64,000 nucleotides of DNA from Sporichthyaceae bacterium (GTDB lineage Bacteria > Actinomycetota > Actinomycetes > Sporichthyales > Sporichthyaceae): NCBI GenBank assembly GCA_036493475.1, contig DASXPS010000049.1, positions 1-64,000 of the forward strand. Reading direction: 5' to 3'. Of the stretch, positions 7,937-15,714 are shown one piece after another (position 1 is the stretch's first letter; the number at the start of each line of letters is the position of its first letter). The notes under the pieces were generated by a model. That model did not search any database. It saw only the letters and a list, made by a program, of their open reading frames with translations, and had not been told where the DNA came from. The translations under genes were made by a program, and so were the position numbers.

Positions 7937-8064
7937 CGCAACAGCCGAGCAATCAGGCCGGCCCGTGGCAGCGGCGTCGGCTCCTCGTCGTACCCCGGCC
8001 AGGACGGCTCGGTGCGCGTCTCCGGCGGCGGCGGTACCTCGAACAGTTCCTCGGGCATGTGCAT
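7918..8064 (-). CDS. 48-aa protein coupled to the methyltransferase, unknown function
   Basis: Reverse-strand frame of 48 codons starting at ATG 8064 behind a GGGGGG ribosome binding site, with its TGA inside the first codons of the methyltransferase (19-bp overlap). The product starts MHMPEELFEVPPPPETRTEP, is acidic and Pro-rich in the middle, and ends basic and hydrophobic (GLIARLLRWRTAA). I do not recognise it. The good ribosome site, overlap and amino-acid use argue for a real leader gene. Confidence 0.55.
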   Translation of the reverse strand: MHMPEELFEVPPPPETRTEPSWPGYDEEPTPLPRAGLIARLLRWRTAA

Positions 8065-8208
8065 GCGACGACCCCCCAGGGTGTGCTTCGATCCCGACGG
8101 TAGGTCGGTGCGGAACCGCCGGGGTGGACGAACGCGGCCGGGTCACCCAGATGGGCCGGCGTTTCACGACCGTTCGGTGAGAACTGAGCTCGCGTCAGGT
8201 GACGGATG

Positions 8209-9390
8209 TCAGCCGAGCGTGCGGAACACCGTGCCGGTGCGCGGCTTCGGGTAGAAGAACGTGGACTTCGGCGGCATCAGGCCGCGCGCCTGCGCCGTGG
8301 CACGGATCTGGTCCACCGATACCGGGCGCAGCAGGATCGCCGCGTCCGCCCGCCCGGAGCGCACCGCGGAGACCGCGTGCGCCACGCCGTGTTGATAGCT
8401 GATCTCGTGGTCGGGCAGTGCGTCCACCGCCGTGGCCACCCGCACCGAGTCCAGCGGTTCGACCACGCCGGGACCGCTGTCGGTGCGCGGGCGAAGCAGA
8501 CGCATGCCCTCGGCGTCCACCAGGGCCAACGCCCGCTCGGCCACCAGCCGACGCACCACGGCGGCATCGGGATGCGGCTCCCGAGGGCCGATCTCGAACG
8601 CGGCGCTCAACTCGGTCGCTGGGTCGTGGCCGGTGGGTAACCCGGCCAGCAGGCGGTGGATGGGCTGCACGGTTAGTTGGTCGGCGACCAGTTCCACCAC
8701 CAGACACAGCGTGGCGTCCGCGCCGGTCGGCGCGCCGGCTTCGTCGGCGTGGATCAGGCAGGTGGAATAACGGTGGTGGCCGTCGGCGATCACCAACGGC
8801 GTGGCGCCGATCGCTTCGCAGATCGCCTTGACCCCCGCCGGGTCGTCCATCCGCCACAGCTCGTGGGTGACGCCGTCCTCGTCGTCCCAGCGGTCCACCG
8901 CCTCGGCGGCGTCCAGGTCCAGCAGGGCGGTCAGGCCCTCGGTCAGCGACAGCGCCCAGATCGCCGACAGGTTCGCTTTCGTGGCGCGCAGCAGGGAGAG
9001 CCGATCGCTGTGTGCCTTCGGGGTGGTGTGCTCGTGCGGCAGCACGTCGGCGCGGGCCTGCGGGCCGATGCCCAGCGCGCCCAGCACGCCCAGCGTGCAC
9101 CGCACGGTGCCGTCCTCGTCGGTGGCGGTCATTCGGTACGGGTACAGCGCGGGCGGGTCATCGGCCAGCACGCCCTGCACCCGCCAGTGCTCGAAGGTCG
9201 CCGAGGCGGCGGCGTACGGGTCCGGGCCGTCCTCGGCCACCGGCATGTCCACCCGGACCACGTTGTGCTCGTGCTGTGCGCACAGCGCGGCACGCTGCTC
9301 GGCGTCGATCACGTCGTAGGGCGGCGCGGTGACCTCGACCAACGGATCGGTGGTGTAGCGGATTCCGGGGAACGGTGAGAAGACGGGCAT
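8209..9390 (-). CDS. DUF1015 family protein
   Basis: A 393-aa protein of normal DUF1015 length. Typical features are the N-terminal FSPFPGIRYT and APPYDVID, the acidic SFEHW-like segment (TFEHWRVQGVL), HEHTTPKAHSDRLSLLRATKAN, and the invariant IADGHHRYSTCL. The biochemical function of the family is not established to my knowledge; members are cytosolic. It stands alone on the reverse strand with short gaps on both sides. Confidence 0.9.
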   Translation of the reverse strand: MPVFSPFPGIRYTTDPLVEVTAPPYDVIDAEQRAALCAQHEHNVVRVDMPVAEDGPDPYAAASATFEHWRVQGVLADDPPALYPYRMTATDEDGTVRCTLGVLGALGIGPQARADVLPHEHTTPKAHSDRLSLLRATKANLSAIWALSLTEGLTALLDLDAAEAVDRWDDEDGVTHELWRMDDPAGVKAICEAIGATPLVIADGHHRYSTCLIHADEAGAPTGADATLCLVVELVADQLTVQPIHRLLAGLPTGHDPATELSAAFEIGPREPHPDAAVVRRLVAERALALVDAEGMRLLRPRTDSGPGVVEPLDSVRVATAVDALPDHEISYQHGVAHAVSAVRSGRADAAILLRPVSVDQIRATAQARGLMPPKSTFFYPKPRTGTVFRTLG

Positions 9391-9420
9391 GGGCCCGATC
9401 CTTGCACCCGCAGGTTGCCG

Positions 9421-9858
9421 TCAGGCGAAGTGGAAGACCTCAGTGCCGGCAGGTGCGCCGTAACGGTCGATGACCTTGTTCAGCTCGTCCTGCAGGTACA
9501 TCACGCCGACGCCGAAGCAAACCCACCACAGCACGCCGGTGACCGGGTCGCAGGTGGCCGGGATACCGGCGGCGCGCTGTGCCGCCTCGATGCGCCGGCC
9601 GGTGTGGTGGATGGCCACGAACTGCGGCACCGCCAGCGGGGCGCCCAACGACACCGCCGCGGCGCAGACCGCCGGGCGAACGGCGATCCGCTCGTCGAAG
9701 CGGCGCAGCTCGCGGTTCACCTGCCAGACCCAGTAGATCCAGTACAGGCCGAGGGTCGCCAGGCCCAGGGCGCCGACCAGCCACGGGTCACGATGCCGCG
9801 GCAGCACACCGACCGTGAGCACCTCACGGGCCAGCAGCACGTCGGTGTCCTGCGTCAT
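9421..9858 (-). CDS. DUF4234-type small membrane protein
   Basis: A 145-aa protein with about three hydrophobic segments. The first membrane region has the DUF4234 hallmark GLATLGLYWIYWVWQVNREL, followed by a charged loop (RRFDERIAV) and two further hydrophobic stretches (ending VLWWVCFGVGVMYLQDELN). Function unknown. ATG 9858 follows a GGGGGATGG ribosome site. It is 30 bp from the DUF1015 gene on the same strand, so the two may share a transcript. Confidence 0.75.
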   Translation of the reverse strand: MTQDTDVLLAREVLTVGVLPRHRDPWLVGALGLATLGLYWIYWVWQVNRELRRFDERIAVRPAVCAAAVSLGAPLAVPQFVAIHHTGRRIEAAQRAAGIPATCDPVTGVLWWVCFGVGVMYLQDELNKVIDRYGAPAGTEVFHFA

Positions 9859-9945
9859 CCCATCCCCCGGTCAGCACGGGTGCACACCCGTGACAGCACG
9901 GTAGGACGCGGCACCCACCCTCCGCCGGTCATTCACCCAAATCGA

Positions 9946-10599
9946 CTAGTCCAGCGCGAACGTGCGTGCCTGCGCCCCCACCGCCAGGTCCAGATCGTGC
10001 GTGCCGAGCACCGCGGTGCCACCCCGATCGGCGTAACCGCGCAGGATGTCGGCGAGCAGCGGACGGAAGCGGTCGTCCAGGCCGTACTCGGGGTCGTCGA
10101 TGAGCAGTAGTTGCGACGGCCGGCAGAACGCGGCGGCCAACGCCAGTCGCCGGCGCAGTCCTTGGGACAGGGTGTGCGGCTGGTCGTCGCACTTGGCGTC
10201 CAGCTCGAAGGCCTCCATCACCCGCGGTGGGATCGGCCAGGTGTCGTCCTCCACCTGGGAGCCCGCCATCCGAGCCAGCTCGAGCACCTGCAGCACGCCG
10301 GCACCGGGCTCCCATTTCGGTTCCCCGCAGACCAGCACCACCTCGCCGGACTCGATGGCTTCGGCCGGTGGGTAACCCAGCACACGGACGCTGCCGGCGC
10401 TGGGCGCCAGCTCGCCGCCGAGTACCCGCAGCAGCGTGGTCTTGCCGGACCCGATGCCGCCGAGCACGGCCAGGATCTCGCCGGGCGCGACGCTCAGATT
10501 GACCTCGGAGAACACGGGGTAGCCGCCCAGCCGCACCCCGAGCCCAGTCACCTCGACAGCGTTGCTGTGCCCATTGATTCCCTCGCTGCGCTCGCTCAT
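9946..10599 (-). CDS. ABC transporter ATP-binding protein
   Basis: A 217-aa nucleotide-binding domain: Walker [10 protein letters not shown] (about 47-55), ABC signature [14 protein letters not shown] (about 138), Walker [14 protein letters not shown] and H-loop GTHDLD. The Glu normally right after Walker B Asp is displaced (DDPEYG), as in other DDPExGLD-type ATPases. ATG 10599 overlaps the stop of the CoA-transferase gene. The N-terminal MSERSEG is encoded by a copy of the GAGCGCAGCGAG repeat. No permease gene lies nearby, so the transport partner must be encoded elsewhere. Confidence 0.9.
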   Translation of the reverse strand: MSERSEGINGHSNAVEVTGLGVRLGGYPVFSEVNLSVAPGEILAVLGGIGSGKTTLLRVLGGELAPSAGSVRVLGYPPAEAIESGEVVLVCGEPKWEPGAGVLQVLELARMAGSQVEDDTWPIPPRVMEAFELDAKCDDQPHTLSQGLRRRLALAAAFCRPSQLLLIDDPEYGLDDRFRPLLADILRGYADRGGTAVLGTHDLDLAVGAQARTFALD

Positions 10600-11777
10600 A
10601 TGACTTCCTCCCGGCGCAGTGTCGCGATGCCGTCGGCGTCGTAGCCGAGCGCGGCGAGGATGTCGTCGGTGTGCGCGCCGATGTCCGGCACCGGATCCAT
10701 CCTCGGGGTGACACCGGGCATGGTGATCGGCGGGAGCAGTGCGTTCAGTTCCCCGACGGGGGATTCCACGGTGCGCCAGCGATCCCGCAGCGCCAGCTGC
10801 GGATGCTCGAGCAGACCCTCCACCTCGTTTCGCCGGCCGTTGGCGATGCGCGCCGCGGTGAGCCGACGGGAGACCTCCTCGCCGGGCATCGTGCCGAGCG
10901 CCTCGTCGATGACTGCGTGCAGGGCCGCGCGGTTGGCCACCCGGTCGGTGTTGGTGGCGAAGCGCGGGTCGGTGCCCAATTCTGGGCGGCCGAGCACCTG
11001 TTCGGCGAGTGCCCGCCATTCCCGGTCGTGCTGAATGGCCAGCACGATCTCGCCGTCGGCCACCGGGATCGGCCCGTAGGGTGCGATGCCCGGATGCTCC
11101 GCACCGCGCCGGGCCGGTGGGGTACCGCTGTAGGCCGTCCAGTACATCGGGAAGCCCATCCACTCGGTCAACGCATCGAACAGCGAGATGTCCACCACCC
11201 TCCCCGTACCGGTGCGCCCCCGCTCGACCAACGCGGCCAGGATCCCGGAGAACGCGTACATGCCCGCCGCGATGTCGGCCACCGGGATGCCCGCCTTGGA
11301 CGGCTGTTCCGGGGTACCGGTGATGGACAGCACCCCGGTCTCGGCCTGGATCAACAGGTCGTAGGCCTTGTGGTCCCGATAAGGGCCGGACGTGCCGTAC
11401 CCGGAGATCGAGCAGTACACCAACGTTGGGTGACGTGTCGTCAGTTCCATACTGCCCAGCCCCAGCCGGTCCGCCGCGCCGGGGGCGAAGTTCTGGACGA
11501 ACACGTCGGCCCCGGCGATCAACCGGGCCACGATGTCGCGGCCGCGTTCGTCCTTGAGGTCGACGGTGAGGCTCTCTTTGGATCGGTTCAGCCACACGAA
11601 ATGGCTGGACATGCCCTTGACCGTGCGGTCGTAGACGCGCGCGAAGTCCCCCACCCCCGGTCGTTCGATCTTGATCACCCGGGCGCCCAAATCGGCCAGG
11701 TGTCGGGTGGCCAGCGGGGCGGCCACCGCCTGCTCACAGGCGACGACGGTGATTCCCGACAGCGGCAACGTGCTCAC
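10596..11777 (-). CDS. Family III CoA-transferase (CaiB/BaiF)
   Basis: A 393-aa protein with the CaiB/BaiF layout: LSGITVVACEQAVAAPLATRHLADLGARVIKIE at the N-terminus (shown here in part as VACEQAVAAPLATR and ADLGARVIKIE), SKESLTVDLK, the catalytic region AYDLLIQAETG with the expected Asp, and GIPVADIAAGMYA. These enzymes move CoA between carboxylic acids through a covalent Asp-CoA intermediate; the acid cannot be predicted. GTG 11777 is the start. The stop overlaps the ATPase start (ATGA), an unusual pairing. A palindromic repeat starts 28 bp upstream. Confidence 0.92.
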   Translation of the reverse strand: MSTLPLSGITVVACEQAVAAPLATRHLADLGARVIKIERPGVGDFARVYDRTVKGMSSHFVWLNRSKESLTVDLKDERGRDIVARLIAGADVFVQNFAPGAADRLGLGSMELTTRHPTLVYCSISGYGTSGPYRDHKAYDLLIQAETGVLSITGTPEQPSKAGIPVADIAAGMYAFSGILAALVERGRTGTGRVVDISLFDALTEWMGFPMYWTAYSGTPPARRGAEHPGIAPYGPIPVADGEIVLAIQHDREWRALAEQVLGRPELGTDPRFATNTDRVANRAALHAVIDEALGTMPGEEVSRRLTAARIANGRRNEVEGLLEHPQLALRDRWRTVESPVGELNALLPPITMPGVTPRMDPVPDIGAHTDDILAALGYDADGIATLRREEVI

Positions 11778-11804
11778 CGACCGAGCCTAGTGACCACCAT
11801 CCGA

Positions 11805-11849
11805 GGCGTCCGCTCGACCGTGAGCTATAGCTCACTGTTCGGCGGACGC
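11805..11849. repeat. 45-bp palindromic repeat, left copy flanking the DUF559 gene
   Basis: A compound palindrome: outer arms GCGTCCGC and GCGGACGC, inner perfect 16-bp palindrome GTGAGCTATAGCTCAC (11820-11835). It matches the copy at 12905 in 41 of 45 positions; the two starts are exactly 1100 bp apart with only the DUF559 gene between. The arms are conserved and most changes fall between arms and core. Confidence 0.9.
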
Positions 11850-11940
11850 GTCGGGGATGTCGACAGGTGACGGGAGCGGTTGTCCACAGATCGCGGAACT
11901 GTGTGTTGGCGTGGCGCTGAATTTGTCGAGGATCCCGAGC

Positions 11941-12894
11941 ATGGGGTTATCGGGGGAGAGCGCACAGCGGCGCCAGACTCGTCGTGTGCGGGCGGCGATG
12001 GCAGCTCAATCGAGCGGCGGTGTAATGAGCCGGCGAGCGCTGCCGGCGTTGGGCATCGACCGGTGGGAGATAGCCGCCGAGCTGCGCGCCCGGCGGTGGC
12101 TGCGGTTGGGACACCAGACCGTACGGGTGGCGCCGGGGGATGAGCAGTTGGCGAACTTCTACCGGGCAATCGCCGAGGTCGGCGCGCCGGCTGTGCTGGA
12201 CGGCGTCTCGGCGCTGCTCGCCGGGGGGTTGCAGAACTGGGCGGAAGGAGTGGTGCACGTCGCGGTGCCGAAGTCCGCGACGCCGCAACAGTGCAGCGGT
12301 GTCATCGTCCACGAGACACGTCGCTATGAGGCGTCGTCGGTGATCGCCGGGGAGGTGCCGCGGATGAGGCCGGGCACGGCCGCCGTCCATGGGGCACTGT
12401 GGGCCGTGACGGATCGTCAGGCCGCGACGGTGGTGTTGATGGCGGCTCAGCAGCGGCTGGTCACCCCCACCGAGTTCGCGGACGAGGTCGAGAAGGTCAA
12501 GTGGTCTCGCCGTCGTCGCCTGCTCCGCGATCTCGCCCTGGCCATCGGCGGGGGCATCGAGACCCTCGGCGAGCGTGAGTTCGCGGGGCTGTGCGTCAAA
12601 AGAGGACTGCCCGTCCCCGATCGACAAGTGCGCCGCCGCACCGACTCCGGCACCTGGGTGTACGACAACACATGGGACGCCTACAAGGTCACCGCCGAAA
12701 TCGACGGTTCCCAGCATCGCGATCCGGCCGCCTGGATACCCGACGCACTGAAGCAGAACGCCGCGTCGCTCGGGGGACACGTCGTCCTGCGCATCCCGAA
12801 TCTGGCACTGCGCATCGACCCCGAGCCCTTCCTCGACCAGCTGGAGGCGGCGTTGCGGGCGGGCGGTTGGCCCGGCGGTCGCCGTGCCGCGTAG
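11941..12894 (+). CDS. AbiEi-like winged-helix plus DUF559 (Vsr-like fold) protein
   Basis: From ATG 11941 (GAGGA eight bases upstream) the product is 317 aa. The N-terminal part VMSRRALPALGIDRWEIAAE then LRARRWLRLG is the winged-helix region of AbiEi-type proteins; the middle has GVSALLAGGLQNW and AVHGALWAVTDRQAA; the C-terminal part VTAEIDGSQHRD then QNAASLGGHVVLRIP is the DUF559 nuclease-like fold with a conserved Glu-Ile-Asp. Related actinobacterial proteins are usually called AbiEi antitoxin-like or DUF559. Activity is unproven and no AbiEii-type toxin is adjacent. Starts at 11998 or 12025 are also possible. Flanked by two palindromic repeats. Confidence 0.75.
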   Translation: MGLSGESAQRRQTRRVRAAMAAQSSGGVMSRRALPALGIDRWEIAAELRARRWLRLGHQTVRVAPGDEQLANFYRAIAEVGAPAVLDGVSALLAGGLQNWAEGVVHVAVPKSATPQQCSGVIVHETRRYEASSVIAGEVPRMRPGTAAVHGALWAVTDRQAATVVLMAAQQRLVTPTEFADEVEKVKWSRRRRLLRDLALAIGGGIETLGEREFAGLCVKRGLPVPDRQVRRRTDSGTWVYDNTWDAYKVTAEIDGSQHRDPAAWIPDALKQNAASLGGHVVLRIPNLALRIDPEPFLDQLEAALRAGGWPGGRRAA

Positions 12895-12904
12895 CGCTGC
12901 CCAC

Positions 12905-12949
12905 GGCGTCCGCTCAACAGTGAGCTATACCTCACTCTTCGGCGGACGC
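12905..12949. repeat. 45-bp palindromic repeat, right copy flanking the DUF559 gene
   Basis: Same design as the copy at 11805: GCGTCCGC and GCGGACGC arms around GTGAGCTATACCTCAC (12920-12935), which has one mismatch in the inner palindrome. It begins 10 bp after the DUF559 stop and ends 7 bp before the stop of the convergent SDR gene, so it could also serve as a transcription terminator. Confidence 0.9.
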
Positions 12950-12956
12950 CCCGGGG

Positions 12957-13643
12957 TCATATTCCGCGGCCACCATCGACCGGCAACACGACCCCGGTGA
13001 GGAAGGCGGCCTCGTCGCAGGCGAAATAGACGACGGCCTCGGCTATGTCCTCCTCGGTGGCCACCGGGGCCATCCGCGCGACACAGTTCACCCGGATCTG
13101 GTCGCTCGCCAGCTCCAGAGCGAGGGCCTTGGCCAGGTGGTGGGCGGCGGCCTCGGCGGCGGCGTAGGCGGTGAAGCCGGAGCTCGCGCGCTCGCCCAGG
13201 ATCGAGGCGACGATCACGATCGAGCCGCCACCGCGCTTACGCAACGCGGGGGCTGCCGCGCGCGCACCGAGCCACGGGCCGAGCACGTTGACCGCGAAAG
13301 CCTGCTGGAACTCCTCCTCCGGTAACTCCTCGAACGGCGTCGGGACGTGCGCGACGCCGGCGTTGGCCACCAGCACGTCCAGCCCGCCGTAGGTGCAGAC
13401 GGCGAGGTCGACCGCGGCCCGGTTATCCGCGGCGCTGGTCACGTCGGCCGTGATGGCGATTGCCCGGCCGCCCGCAACCGCGATTTCCGTGGCGACGGAC
13501 TCGGCCTTCGCGCCGTCGGAGTCTGCCACCACCACCGAGGCGCCGAGCGCAGCGAAGCGCAGCGACGTGGCCCGCCCCGGGCCGGACCCACCACCGGTGA
13601 CCATGGCGACCTTGCCCGTCAGCGAGACCACGGTTTGCTCCAC
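12957..13643 (-). CDS. Short-chain dehydrogenase/reductase, apparently catalytically degenerate
   Basis: A 228-aa Rossmann protein: TGGGSGPGR nucleotide loop (about 17-25), DVTSAAD, NAGVAHVP, and a C-terminal TGVVLPVDGGRGI. The catalytic Y-x-x-x-K is altered: TAYAAAEAAAHHLAKAL has Glu in place of the Lys, confirmed in the nucleotides. The segment after RVNCVA, normally a PG-motif plus about 25-30 residues of substrate loop, is shortened to RMAPVATEEDIAEAV, which explains the short length. The frame is intact, so it may bind a nucleotide without normal catalysis, or be a decaying gene. Confidence 0.8.
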   Translation of the reverse strand: MEQTVVSLTGKVAMVTGGGSGPGRATSLRFAALGASVVVADSDGAKAESVATEIAVAGGRAIAITADVTSAADNRAAVDLAVCTYGGLDVLVANAGVAHVPTPFEELPEEEFQQAFAVNVLGPWLGARAAAPALRKRGGGSIVIVASILGERASSGFTAYAAAEAAAHHLAKALALELASDQIRVNCVARMAPVATEEDIAEAVVYFACDEAAFLTGVVLPVDGGRGI

Positions 13644-13651
13644 TTCTCAGC

Positions 13652-14098
13652 TCAGGTCGGGCAATTCAGGTGCTCGCGCAAACCGCGCTCCCCGGCCCGC
13701 ATCATCATCCGGTGATTGATCTCGAACAACGGTCGGGCGAAGGCCAGGCGACGCAGCAGCGGCCGTGCCGCCTCGACCTCCTCGGAGAAGGCGAGCAGGG
13801 TGCCGCTGTCCGGTGCCGGGGTGAGCACCCAACGGGAGAACCCGACCAGGTCGCCGCTGAGTCGAGCCTCCAACACACCCGCGTCGGCGTCGGCGCGGGA
13901 GCGGTGCGCGGTGAAGCGGAGCGAGAACGGCAACCGGGACTGCACCACCACTCGACAGGTGTCGTCATCGATCCGTTCGGCGACCTTCACCTGTCGCCAC
14001 CACTGCGGGTAGAGGTCGAGTCGTTCCAGGGTCGAGTACAGGACATCGAGTGGGGCCGGCACCGCCCAGGTGCAGGCGAACTTGTACACGTGATTCAC
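13652..14098 (-). CDS. SRPBCC (START/polyketide cyclase-like) family protein
   Basis: A 148-aa protein with the SRPBCC pattern: N-terminal YKFACTWAVPAPLDVLYSTL, then LYPQWWRQVKVAERID, a central run of beta strands, and a long C-terminal helix (FEINHRMMMRAGERGLREHL). This fold binds hydrophobic ligands in a deep cavity; the ligand is unknown. It lies 8 bp upstream of the SDR gene on the same strand, so the two probably form an operon. Confidence 0.8.
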   Translation of the reverse strand: MNHVYKFACTWAVPAPLDVLYSTLERLDLYPQWWRQVKVAERIDDDTCRVVVQSRLPFSLRFTAHRSRADADAGVLEARLSGDLVGFSRWVLTPAPDSGTLLAFSEEVEAARPLLRRLAFARPLFEINHRMMMRAGERGLREHLNCPT

Positions 14099-14307
14099 GC
14101 GCCCAGTTTCTCCAACTATGTGCGTAACTGATGGTGCGTGACCGACCTCATTTGGCTCAAGGGGCAGGCGGGATAAGAGTGATCTTGTCGAGTATCGGGG
14201 ATGGAACCGTCACAGATCCCGCTGCGTCTCACTGACAGTTTCCACTCGACAGCATTGCGTGTTGGCGAATGGAACGCAGCCGGACACAACGGTCAGGGGG
14301 ACCCGTC

Positions 14308-14727
14308 GTGCACTGGAACAACCATCTGCAACACCTGCAGCAGTCCTGCGCTACCGCGGGCGGAACGGACACGTCCACCTGGGTGGATGCGACGCTCGAT
14401 GTGGTAGCGGATCTGCTCGTGTTGCAGCAACGCGTGGGCCGGGACCCCGTGGCTCGGCGGGCCGTCGAGGTGGCCGCGCTGCACGTGGGACTGGCCCGCG
14501 AGTACGCGGGTCCGGTGGGGCCGTCTGTGGTGCCCGATGACCTTGCCCTCGAGGTGGCCGAGCGGTCCACCCACGCGCTGCTGGGCGTGCTGCTCAGCCT
14601 GGTGCGCGCGGAGAACAGCACCGCGTCCTACGCCCGTCGCCTGCATCTGCGCGCCGCCTCGCGGGCGATGCGCGGTGAGCCCCTGCTGCCCGCCCAGCGC
14701 GGCCGCGGCGGTGCCCGCACACCGTAA
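14308..14727 (+). CDS. Hypothetical 139-aa alpha-helical protein
   Basis: GTG 14308 follows AGGGGG with good spacing; an ATG at 14269 in the same frame lacks a ribosome site. The protein begins VHWNNHLQHLQQS and is almost entirely helical, with heptad-like Leu/Val runs (ATLDVVADLLVLQQRVG and STHALLGVLLSLVRAEN). No signal peptide, membrane segment or catalytic motif is visible. I do not recognise it. It is followed by a strong hairpin that likely ends its transcript. Confidence 0.65.
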   Translation: MHWNNHLQHLQQSCATAGGTDTSTWVDATLDVVADLLVLQQRVGRDPVARRAVEVAALHVGLAREYAGPVGPSVVPDDLALEVAERSTHALLGVLLSLVRAENSTASYARRLHLRAASRAMRGEPLLPAQRGRGGARTP

Positions 14728-14738
14728 GGCCACCGGTG

Positions 14739-14773
14739 AACCCGGACCTATGCTGACGGCGTAGGCCCGGGTT
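14739..14773 (+). terminator. Long hairpin after the 139-aa gene
   Basis: AACCCGG-A-CCTA pairs with TAGG-C-CCGGGTT around an 11-base loop, followed by TTCG and no long T-run. It sits 12 bp after the stop and 20 bp before the next start, consistent with an actinobacterial terminator with a weak U-tract. Confidence 0.7.
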
Positions 14774-14793
14774 TCGTGTGAGTGGAGGACGAC

Positions 14794-15366
14794 GTGCGTC
14801 GGGTCGTCCTCGCGGTGGCCGCGATGCTGTTGGCCGGCTGCACCGGCTCGCACGGCAAGGCTGCGCCCACGTCCGGCGACACCTTGTTCGTGGCCGGCAG
14901 CGGTGCGGTGACGCTGATCCCGCCGGACAAGCGGGGCACACCTGTCGCGCTGTCCGGTGAGCTGGTCGACGGCGGCAGTTACGACGTGGCCGCCCACCGC
15001 GGCACGGTCTTCCTGCTCAATGTCTGGGGTTCCTGGTGCGCGCCCTGCCGACGCGAGGCACCGGATCTGGCCCGAGCCTGGGCGAGTGAACAATCCAACG
15101 GCGACGTGCAGTTTCTCGGTCTGAACACCCGCGAGGACGCCACCGCGGCCGCGGTCGCCTTCGAGCGCCGTTTCGGCATCACCTATCCGAGCCTGCGCGA
15201 CCCCGACGGCCGCCTGCAGCTGACCTTCCGCACCACGCTGCCACCCAAGGCGATCCCGTCCACCTTGGTACTGGACCGGCAGGGTCGGGTGGCCGCGCGC
15301 ATCGTCGGGGTGGGTTCAGAACTCACCTTCACCGAGTTGATCGACCAGGTCCGCGCCGAGCGCTGA
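14794..15366 (+). CDS. TlpA/ResA-like thiol-disulfide oxidoreductase lipoprotein
   Basis: From GTG 14794 (GGAGG at 14784-14788) the protein is 190 aa with a lipoprotein signal VVLAVAAMLLAGC, giving a lipid-anchored Cys. The thioredoxin fold follows, with WCAPC at about 81-85 and the cis-Pro region AIPSTLVLD. Such proteins reduce disulfides outside the membrane, often in cytochrome c maturation. No ccd or ccs genes are nearby here, so the partner is unknown. Confidence 0.9.
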   Translation: MRRVVLAVAAMLLAGCTGSHGKAAPTSGDTLFVAGSGAVTLIPPDKRGTPVALSGELVDGGSYDVAAHRGTVFLLNVWGSWCAPCRREAPDLARAWASEQSNGDVQFLGLNTREDATAAAVAFERRFGITYPSLRDPDGRLQLTFRTTLPPKAIPSTLVLDRQGRVAARIVGVGSELTFTELIDQVRAER

Positions 15367-15576
15367 CCAAGCACTGGCAAAGCTTCTGGGACCGACTAAT
15401 CGGACTCGGGCAGATGTGGGCGGCGGGGGCCTCTTGTACTCCGTGAGAAATCGCAACGGAGGTGTCCCGGATCGCACCCTTCGAAAGATGTGGAATGCAC
15501 CCGGTCTGTCCGCGACCCTCACGAGGTAATCGCGGCGCGTGACGGGTGCACAGCCGAAAGTAGTTCCCGGGATTGT

Positions 15577-15705
15577 CGGAACCGCGTCCAGCGAACCCGC
15601 AGTCTGATGCCACGAAAGCCGGGACGCCGCAAGGCCAGGCTCGGACCGCACAGCCGGGGGGCTGTCGATCCGCAGCCGGCGTCCTGCCCACACATCATCT
15701 AGGGG
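15577..15705 (+). promoter_or_regulatory. Structured 5' leader of LPxTG gene 1, shared with gene 2
   Basis: The 348-bp gap 15367-15714 has no gene. Its 3' part shares ordered blocks with the leader of the next LPxTG gene: CGGAACC (15577), AGTCTGA (15601, 24 bases on) and GGGACGC (15621). GGACGCCG (15622-15629) pairs perfectly with CGGCGTCC (15677-15684), enclosing an inner hairpin around ACAGCC-GGGG-GGCTGT. The gap ends in AGGGGGATCACTTC before the ATG. The layout suggests a cis-acting RNA. Parts recall the c-di-GMP-I riboswitch but the match is incomplete. Confidence 0.5.
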
Positions 15706-15714
15706 GATCACTTC

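Noticed and set aside
11941-12894. Complete type IV toxin-antitoxin pair
   Set aside because: Only the AbiEi-like side is present; no AbiEii-type nucleotidyltransferase gene is adjacent.
15540-15705. Clear c-di-GMP-I (GEMM) riboswitch
   Set aside because: GGGACGC and an AGCCGGG-like hairpin are present but the GCAAAGCC core is disturbed and the 5' half does not fit; reported only as a structured leader.
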